Shown here piece by piece: positions 58,457-64,000 of a DNA stretch of 64,000 nucleotides (within the stretch, counting starts at the first letter, position 1; each line of letters opens with the position of its first letter). Source of the DNA: Chromobacterium vaccinii (GTDB taxonomy: Bacteria; Pseudomonadota; Gammaproteobacteria; Burkholderiales; Chromobacteriaceae); assembly GCF_000971335.1 (NCBI RefSeq), contig NZ_JZJL01000005.1, positions 1 to 64,000 on the forward strand, written 5' to 3'. The notes beneath the pieces were generated by a model. It had not been told where the DNA came from. It searched no databases and saw only the letters and a list, made by a program, of their open reading frames with translations. The position numbers were made by a program, and so were the translations under genes.

Positions 58457-59793
58457 CGCTGCTGGCGTTTCTGGTGGCCATCGGCCTGCTGGTGACTTTT
58501 CACGAGCTGGGCCACTACTGGGTGGCCAAGCTGTGCGGCGTCAAGGTGCTGCGGTTCTCCATCGGTTTCGGTTCGCCGTTGTTGCGCTTCCGTCCGCGCG
58601 AGACGGAGTGGGTGGTGTGCCCGATTCCGCTGGGCGGCTATGTGAAAATGCTGGACGAACGCGAGGGCCTGGTCGACGAGGCGGATCGTCCGCGGGCTTT
58701 CAACAATCAGCATGTGCTCAAGCGCATGGCCATCGTCTCCGCGGGGCCGCTGGCCAATCTGTTGCTGGCGGCGCTGCTGTACTGGGCTGTGATCGCCCAG
58801 GGTGTGCCGCAGCTGCATCCGCTGGTGGGCACCGTGGTCGAGCAGACGCCGGCCGCCGCGGCGGGTTTCAAGGAGGGCGATCGCATTCTCAGCGTGGCGG
58901 GCAGGCCCGTCGCCAGCTGGCAGGAGGTTAGGCTGGGTATCGTCGAGGCCGCGATGTCTTCCGCCGTGGTGCGGGTCGAGGTGCAGGACGCGTCCGGCGC
59001 CAGGAAGCGGCGCGATATCGATGCCCGCCGTTTCGGCGAGAAGGCCGAGCAGGCCTTGCAGCAGGGCGATCCTGGGGTGTCCCCGGCGCGTTTCCTGGCG
59101 CAGGTGGGCGTGCTGGAGGAGAAGGGCGTCGCAGCCAAGGCTGGCCTCAAGGTGGGCGACAAGCTGCAGGCGGTGAACGGCGTGATGCTCAGAAACTGGG
59201 AAGAGTGGGTGCACGTGGTGCGCAACAGCCCGGGCAAGGAGTTGACGGTGCGCGTCGAGCGGGCCGGCAAGCCGCTGGAGATCAAGCTGCGTCCGCAGGC
59301 GGTCGCGCAGGACGACGAGGTGGTCGGCCGCATCGGCGTAGGGCCGTCGCCGGATCGCGCCTGGAGCGACCAGTTGGCCTTCACTCGGCATTACGACGCA
59401 GTAGGGGCCTTTGTCGCCGCCTGGAGCAAGACCGGCGAAACCGCCTGGATGAGCGTCAAATTCCTCGGCAACATGCTGATCGGCCGAGCTTCTTTGAACA
59501 ATCTGTCGGGTCCGCTGACTATCGCAAATGTCGCGGGCCAGACCGCCCGCGAGGGCCTGACGCCGTATCTGGAATTCCTGGCGCTGATCAGCGTCAGCAT
59601 CGGCGTGTTGAATCTGCTTCCCATACCGGTTCTGGATGGGGGCCACTTAATGTATTATGTCGCGGAGCTGGTCAGAGGTAAGCCCGTCAGCGAACGGGTG
59701 CAATTGCTCGGACAAAAGATTGGTTTCATATTGCTGGCGTCTTTGATGGCATTTGCCATGCTGAACGATTTCAGCCGCCTATTTGGGGGTTAA
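58450..59793 (+). CDS. rseP: Site-2 zinc protease RseP (regulated intramembrane proteolysis)
   Basis: RseP cleaves anti-sigma factor RseA-type substrates and signal-peptide remnants inside the inner membrane. The 447 residues have the HExxH motif in [14 protein letters not shown] (about 16-29) in the first helix, two periplasmic PDZ domains (about 110-290), and the C-terminal metal motif [16 protein letters not shown] (about 389-404, LDG Asp). It sits directly before bamA, as in many beta- and gamma-proteobacteria, linking envelope stress control to barrel assembly. Confidence 0.95.
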   Translation: MLTLLAFLVAIGLLVTFHELGHYWVAKLCGVKVLRFSIGFGSPLLRFRPRETEWVVCPIPLGGYVKMLDEREGLVDEADRPRAFNNQHVLKRMAIVSAGPLANLLLAALLYWAVIAQGVPQLHPLVGTVVEQTPAAAAGFKEGDRILSVAGRPVASWQEVRLGIVEAAMSSAVVRVEVQDASGARKRRDIDARRFGEKAEQALQQGDPGVSPARFLAQVGVLEEKGVAAKAGLKVGDKLQAVNGVMLRNWEEWVHVVRNSPGKELTVRVERAGKPLEIKLRPQAVAQDDEVVGRIGVGPSPDRAWSDQLAFTRHYDAVGAFVAAWSKTGETAWMSVKFLGNMLIGRASLNNLSGPLTIANVAGQTAREGLTPYLEFLALISVSIGVLNLLPIPVLDGGHLMYYVAELVRGKPVSERVQLLGQKIGFILLASLMAFAMLNDFSRLFGG

Positions 59794-59802
59794 AACACAT
59801 TT

Positions 59803-62118
59803 ATGAAATTGAAGCGACTCGCAGTGGCCGTAATGGGCCTGACCATGGCCACCGTTGCCATGGCTGCAGATCCTTTTGTGATCAAAGATATCCGCGTTGA
59901 AGGCCTGCAGCGTACCGAGCCGGGCACGGTCTTCAACTATCTGCCGGTCAAGGTGGGCGACACCTTTACCGATGCCAAGGCCAAAGAAGCGATCAAGGCG
60001 CTGTTCGGCACCGGTTTCTTCAACGACGTGCGCGTGGAAAGCCGCGGCGGCACGCTGATCGTCACCGTGGCGGAGCGCCCGGTGATCACCCAGCTGAACA
60101 TCAACGGGGCCAAGGAATTCAGCAAGGACCAGCTGAAGAAGGCGCTGAAGGACAACGGCTTCGCCGAGTCTTTGATTTTTGACCAGGCCTTGCTGGATGG
60201 CGCGGTGCAGGAACTGAAGCGCCAGTATTACAGCCGCGGCAAGTATTCGGTGGAAATCACCCCCGGCGTCACCAAGCTGGAGCGCAACCGCGTCGCCGTG
60301 ACGCTGGACATCAATGAAGGCGTGACCGCGCGGATCAAGGAAATCCGCATCGTCGGCGCCAACGCTTTCGCCCAGTCCAAGCTGCTGGACGAGTTCAGCC
60401 TGACCACCGGTGGCTGGCTGTCCTGGGCTACCAAGGACGACCAGTATTCCAAGCAGAAGCTGACCGGCGATCTGGAGAAGCTGAAGGCTTTCTACCAGAA
60501 CCAGGGCTATATGGAATTCGGCATCGATTCCTCCCAGGTTTCGATCAGCGCCGACAAGAAGGACATGTATCTGGTCATCAATGTGCACGAGGGCAAGAAG
60601 TACACCGTGTCCGACGTGCGCTTGGCTGGCGACCTGAAGGTGCCGGAGGCCGAATTGCTGAGCCTGGTGCAGGTGAAACGCGGCGACACCTTCAACAATG
60701 AGAAGGTGACCGAGTCGGTGAAGGCGTTGAGCGACCGGCTGGGCAACGAGGGCTACGCCTTCGCCAACGTCAACGTGCTGCCGGACATCGACCGCGAGAA
60801 GCAAACCGCCGCCTTCACTTTCTTCGTCGATCCGGGCCGCAAGACCTATGTCCGCCGCGTCAACGTGGCAGGCAACAGCAAGACCCGCGACGAAGTGATC
60901 CGCCGCGAGCTGCGCCAACTGGAGGGAGCGCCGTACAACGCCGCCAACGTCAAGCGCAGCAAGGAGCGCCTGGAACTGCTCGGCTACTTCGAGGACGTCA
61001 ACGTCGAAACGCCGGCGGTGACGGACGCGCCGGATCAGGTGGACATGAATATCGGCCTGAAAGAGCGCTCCACCGGCAGCATTTCCGGCAGCCTGGGTTA
61101 TGTGCAGGGCGAGGGCCTGGTGCTGGGCGCGAACATTTCCCAGAGCAATATCTTCGGCTCCGGCAAATACATGTCGCTGGGCATGTCCACCGGCAAGGTC
61201 AACAAGAATTACTCGCTGTCGTTCACTGATCCGTATTTCACTCCGGACGGCGTCAGCCTGGGCTATGACCTGTACAATCGCGTCTACAACCCGGACGCCA
61301 CGTCGATCTCCGCGTACAAGACCAGCACCGTCGGCGCCGACATGCGTTTCGGCGTGCCGATCACCGAGTACGACCGCATCAATTTCACGATCGGCGCGGA
61401 AAAGACCGACATCACCACCTACAGCAACAGCCCGCAGCAGTACATCGACTTCGTGAACCAGTACGGCAGCAGCAACTACACCGTCCTGGGTACCGTAGGC
61501 TGGGGCCGGGATACCCGAGACAGCGCGTTGTGGCCGACCCGCGGTGCCAGTATCCGCGTCAACGCCGACTTCGGCCTGCCGGGCGGTTCGCTGCAGTACT
61601 ACAGCCTGACCCACCAGCAGACCTGGTTCTTCCCGCTGTCGAAAGACTTCACGCTGATGCTAAACGGCGAATTGGGCTATGCTGACGGCTACGGCAAAAC
61701 CAGGCAGTTGCCGTTCTTCAAGAACTACTACATGGGCGGCCTGGGATCGGTTCGCGGCTACGACAGCAGCAGCATCGGCCCGTACGATTCGGCGGCGAAC
61801 TCCTACCTCGGCGGCAACCGCAAGGTAGTGGCCAACGCGGAAATCCTGTTCCCCTTCCCGGGCATGAAGGACAACAAGTCGCTGCGCACCAGCCTGTTCT
61901 TCGATGCGGGCACCTTGTGGAACACCAACCTGACGGCATCGGAAAAGGCGTTGGGCATCACCAGCTCGCCGAGCGATGGCTTCCGCTATTCCGTGGGTCT
62001 GGCATTGACCTGGCTGTCGCCGATGGGGCCGATGAAGTTCAGTATCGCCAACCCGCTGAAGAAAGAGCAGGGTGACAAGGTTCAGCGCTTCCAATTCCAG
62101 CTGGGCACGTCGTTCTAA
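59803..62118 (+). CDS. bamA: Outer-membrane assembly factor BamA
   Basis: BamA is the central barrel that inserts beta-barrel proteins into the outer membrane. The 771-residue product has a signal peptide (MKLKRLAVAVMGLTMATVAMA), five POTRA repeats (for example DIRVEGLQRTEPGTVFNYLPVKVGD, about 28-52, and IREIRIVGANAF) and a C-terminal 16-strand barrel with the loop-6 motif GSVRGYD (where E. coli has VRGF) and a final Phe after QLGTS. It is the partner of bamD at 50.2 kb and is followed by skp. Confidence 0.96.
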   Translation: MKLKRLAVAVMGLTMATVAMAADPFVIKDIRVEGLQRTEPGTVFNYLPVKVGDTFTDAKAKEAIKALFGTGFFNDVRVESRGGTLIVTVAERPVITQLNINGAKEFSKDQLKKALKDNGFAESLIFDQALLDGAVQELKRQYYSRGKYSVEITPGVTKLERNRVAVTLDINEGVTARIKEIRIVGANAFAQSKLLDEFSLTTGGWLSWATKDDQYSKQKLTGDLEKLKAFYQNQGYMEFGIDSSQVSISADKKDMYLVINVHEGKKYTVSDVRLAGDLKVPEAELLSLVQVKRGDTFNNEKVTESVKALSDRLGNEGYAFANVNVLPDIDREKQTAAFTFFVDPGRKTYVRRVNVAGNSKTRDEVIRRELRQLEGAPYNAANVKRSKERLELLGYFEDVNVETPAVTDAPDQVDMNIGLKERSTGSISGSLGYVQGEGLVLGANISQSNIFGSGKYMSLGMSTGKVNKNYSLSFTDPYFTPDGVSLGYDLYNRVYNPDATSISAYKTSTVGADMRFGVPITEYDRINFTIGAEKTDITTYSNSPQQYIDFVNQYGSSNYTVLGTVGWGRDTRDSALWPTRGASIRVNADFGLPGGSLQYYSLTHQQTWFFPLSKDFTLMLNGELGYADGYGKTRQLPFFKNYYMGGLGSVRGYDSSSIGPYDSAANSYLGGNRKVVANAEILFPFPGMKDNKSLRTSLFFDAGTLWNTNLTASEKALGITSSPSDGFRYSVGLALTWLSPMGPMKFSIANPLKKEQGDKVQRFQFQLGTSF

Positions 62119-62137
62119 CCGTTATCAGGATGAGATC

Positions 62138-62623
62138 ATGAAAGCATTGAAATGGTGGCTGGCAGTGCTGAGCGTGGCGGCGCTGCCGGTTCATGCCGCC
62201 GACTTCAAGCTGGGCTTCATCAACATCGAGCGCATTTATCGCGAAGCCGGCGTGTCCGTCGCCATCTACAAGAAGCTGGACAAGGAATTCTCCAGCCGCC
62301 GCGACGAGTTGAAGAAGATGGAGACGCGGGCCAAGGATCTGGAATCCATGTTGGCGAAAAACAGCCTGTCGCCGGATGACCGCAAGCGCTTCGAGCGGGA
62401 GTACGCGGGGCTGGACCGCGATTACCGCGCCAAATCCCGCGAGCTGGCCGAGGATTACAACCAGCGCCGCAACGAGGAATTCGCCGGGGTGACCGAGCGG
62501 GCCAACCGCGCGGTCAAGGAAATCGCCCAGCGCGAGAACTATGATCTGATCCTGCAGGAAGCGGTGTACATCAATCCCAGGTTCGATCTGACGCCGCAAG
62601 TGTTGAAAGAGCTGGACAAGTAG
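62138..62623 (+). CDS. skp: Periplasmic chaperone Skp/OmpH
   Basis: Skp is a jellyfish-shaped trimeric chaperone for unfolded outer-membrane proteins. The 161 residues have a signal peptide (MKALKWWLAVLSVAALPVHA), the start FKLGFINIERIYREA and a long coiled coil (about 40-130, KLDKEFSSRRDELKKMETRAKDLE). The frame has a longer open upstream part overlapping bamA, but the ATG at 62138 starts the signal peptide. It is followed by a hairpin that reaches the lpxD start. Confidence 0.92.
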   Translation: MKALKWWLAVLSVAALPVHAADFKLGFINIERIYREAGVSVAIYKKLDKEFSSRRDELKKMETRAKDLESMLAKNSLSPDDRKRFEREYAGLDRDYRAKSRELAEDYNQRRNEEFAGVTERANRAVKEIAQRENYDLILQEAVYINPRFDLTPQVLKELDK

Positions 62624-62645
62624 TCGTTTAAACCGTTACCGGAGC

Positions 62646-62673
62646 AAGCCGACCCCGAGTCGGCTTTGTTTTT
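62646..62673 (+). terminator. Terminator-like hairpin touching the lpxD start
   Basis: Stem AAGCCGAC / GTCGGCTT (62646-62653 with 62659-62666) with loop CCCGA is followed by TGTTTTT, an intrinsic-terminator layout, and the lpxD ATG begins at 62675. A possible Shine-Dalgarno GGAG lies before the hairpin at 62641-62644. Confidence 0.7.
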
Positions 62674-62674
62674 G

Positions 62675-63721
62675 ATGTCCTACACACTCGAACATATCGT
62701 AGAGCAACTGGGCGGAGAGCTGCGCGGCCAGAACCGGGATGTGTCCCGGCTGGCTCCGCTGGAGCTGGCGGGCGCCGATGAAATCGCTTTCGTCGCCAGC
62801 GCCAAGTTCCGGCGCCAGATGCTGGAGAGCGCGGCGGGCGCGCTGATCGTCACCGAAGCGCTGGCGGCAGAGCTGCCGGAGCGTTCGCTGATCGTGGCCG
62901 CCGATCCCTACCTGTATTTCGCGCGTCTGGCCACATTGTTCCATCCGCCGAAGGCGCCGCGCGCCGGCATCCATCCGCGCGCGGTAGTGGGGGAAGGCTG
63001 CCGGATAGGCGAGAGCAGCGAGATCGCGGCCAATGCCACCGTCGGCGACAACGTCGTCATCGGCGAACGCTGCCGCATCATGCCGGGCGTGGTGGTCGGC
63101 GATGGTTGCCTGATCGGCGACGACGTCACGCTTTACCCCAACGTCACCGTCTACCACGGTTGCGTGATCGGCGACCGCGTCGGCGTGCATTCCGGCAGCG
63201 TGATCGGCGGCGACGGCTTCGGCCTGGCCTGGGACAAGGACCATTGGTTCAAGATTCCGCAAACCGGCCGCGTGGTGCTGGAGGATGACGTCGAGATCGG
63301 CGCCAACACCACGGTGGACCGCGGCGCGCTGGCCGACACGGTGATCCGCAAGGGCGCCAAGATAGATAATCTGGTGCAGATTGCCCATAACGTCGAAATC
63401 GGCGAGCATACCGCTATCGCAGGCTGCGTCGGCATCGCCGGCAGCACGAAGATAGGCGCGCGCTGCACCGTGGGCGGCGCGGCGATGTTCGTCGGCCACA
63501 TCGACGTGGCGGACCGCACCCATATCGGCGGCGGCACCCTGGTGTCGAAGTCGATCAAGGAGGCCGGCAACTACGCGTCCTCCTACCCGTTGCAAAGCAT
63601 GAAGGACTGGCTGTCCAACGCCGTCCACGTGCGCCATCTGGACGATTTCGCCAAGCGCGTGAAGCAGCTTGAGCGGGAACTGGAAACACTGAAAAAATCG
63701 AAGGAAGAACCTCATGAGTGA
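62675..63721 (+). CDS. lpxD: UDP-3-O-acyl-glucosamine N-acyltransferase
   Basis: LpxD adds the second hydroxy-acyl chain in lipid A synthesis, using acyl-ACP. The 348 residues have an N-terminal uridine-binding domain ([15 protein letters not shown]), then a left-handed beta-helix of hexapeptide repeats (about 105-260, [22 protein letters not shown]) with the catalytic His in [18 protein letters not shown] (about 234-251) and a C-terminal helix bundle. The best start is ATG 62675, as a TTG at 62666 lies inside the hairpin. It overlaps fabZ by eight bases. Confidence 0.96.
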   Translation: MSYTLEHIVEQLGGELRGQNRDVSRLAPLELAGADEIAFVASAKFRRQMLESAAGALIVTEALAAELPERSLIVAADPYLYFARLATLFHPPKAPRAGIHPRAVVGEGCRIGESSEIAANATVGDNVVIGERCRIMPGVVVGDGCLIGDDVTLYPNVTVYHGCVIGDRVGVHSGSVIGGDGFGLAWDKDHWFKIPQTGRVVLEDDVEIGANTTVDRGALADTVIRKGAKIDNLVQIAHNVEIGEHTAIAGCVGIAGSTKIGARCTVGGAAMFVGHIDVADRTHIGGGTLVSKSIKEAGNYASSYPLQSMKDWLSNAVHVRHLDDFAKRVKQLERELETLKKSKEEPHE

Positions 63722-64000
63722 ACACGCTGTCTCGATCGATGTCCGCGAGATCATGCGCTGCCTGCCGCATCGTTATCCGTTTCTGCTGGTTGACCGCGTC
63801 ACCGAAATGGAACCCAACGTGCGCATCAAGGCGCTGAAGAACGTCACCATCAATGAGCCGTTCTTCGCCGGCCACTTCGAACAATATCCGGTGATGCCGG
63901 GCGTGCTGATCATCGAAGCGCTGGCCCAGGCCGCCGGCATCCTGGCGATCAAGAGCCAGGGCGAGCGCTCGGAGAACGAGCTGTATTTCTTCGTCGGCAT
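63714..64000 (+). CDS. fabZ: 3-hydroxyacyl-ACP dehydratase FabZ, cut by the window edge
   Basis: FabZ dehydrates 3-hydroxyacyl-ACP in fatty acid synthesis and competes with LpxA/LpxD for the same acyl-ACP. The 95 visible residues include [14 protein letters not shown] (about 16-29), the hot-dog helix with catalytic His [12 protein letters not shown] (about 53-64) and the catalytic Glu in [12 protein letters not shown] (about 65-76). The gene is open at the window end. LpxA would be expected next. Confidence 0.95.
   Translation, partial: MSEHAVSIDVREIMRCLPHRYPFLLVDRVTEMEPNVRIKALKNVTINEPFFAGHFEQYPVMPGVLIIEALAQAAGILAIKSQGERSENELYFFVG

Overview
The window looks like chromosomal DNA of a high-GC betaproteobacterium of the Neisseriales, most like Chromobacterium or a close relative. 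This rests on gene content and order: glnE-ilvE-zinc finger-waaF, an rpe-gph-trpE run, divergent rluD/bamD, and an rpsB-tsf-pyrH-frr-uppS-cdsA-dxr-rseP-bamA-skp-lpxD-fabZ block. All assignments come from reading motifs by eye; no database search was run.

Layout. 1-2.6 kb is an AT-rich mobile edge: the tail of one IS3-type element, a methyltransferase gene whose 3' end is interrupted by a second, decayed IS3-family element (1163-2376), and empty AT-rich DNA. 2.7-15.4 kb holds a low-complexity Ala/Gln-rich protein, a TetR regulator, waaF, a zinc-finger protein, ilvE and glnE (all minus), then yhdP, a nitrilase-family amidase and tldD (plus). 15.4-17 kb has a compact histidyl-tRNA-synthetase-like gene, with one apparent frameshift, behind a His-rich leader peptide and an intrinsic attenuator; a PraB-like secreted protein is divergent from it. 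17-21.6 kb is a GlxA-type AraC regulator divergent from an M20 amidohydrolase and a DUF1302 outer-membrane protein. 21.7-23.5 kb is an APS kinase plus sulfotransferase pair. 23.5-26.3 kb is a GbsR/MarR regulator sharing an operator with an overlapping operon of two tiny membrane proteins, a NAD(P)-binding protein, a DoxX-like protein and a DUF2269 protein. 26.5-27.2 kb is an orphan protein with a HEPN-type RNxxxH motif. 27.2-30.3 kb is leuCD with a divergent LysR regulator.

30.4-41 kb is mostly minus-strand metabolism: prmB, a phosphomannomutase/phosphoglucomutase, trpD, an LprI-like gene, trpG, then an HxlR regulator, an SDR remnant and an MFS transporter that separate trpGD from trpE, followed by gph, an SDR and rpe. 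41-52.4 kb mixes housekeeping genes (apaG, an Atm1-type ABC exporter, pgeF, rluD, bamD) with conserved accessory enzymes (solute-binding protein, VOC protein, PPP phosphatase, HD hydrolase, GNAT, DJ-1, nitronate monooxygenase). 52.4-64 kb is the translation and envelope block, all plus strand: ribosomal protein S2 with a structured leader, EF-Ts, UMP kinase, ribosome recycling factor, isoprenoid and phospholipid steps, outer-membrane assembly and lipid A acylation. fabZ runs off the window.

The most distinctive feature is the histidine attenuator at 16.1-16.3 kb controlling a miniature HisRS paralogue rather than a his operon. Next are the twin GbsR operators, the HEPN orphan and the APS kinase/sulfotransferase pair.
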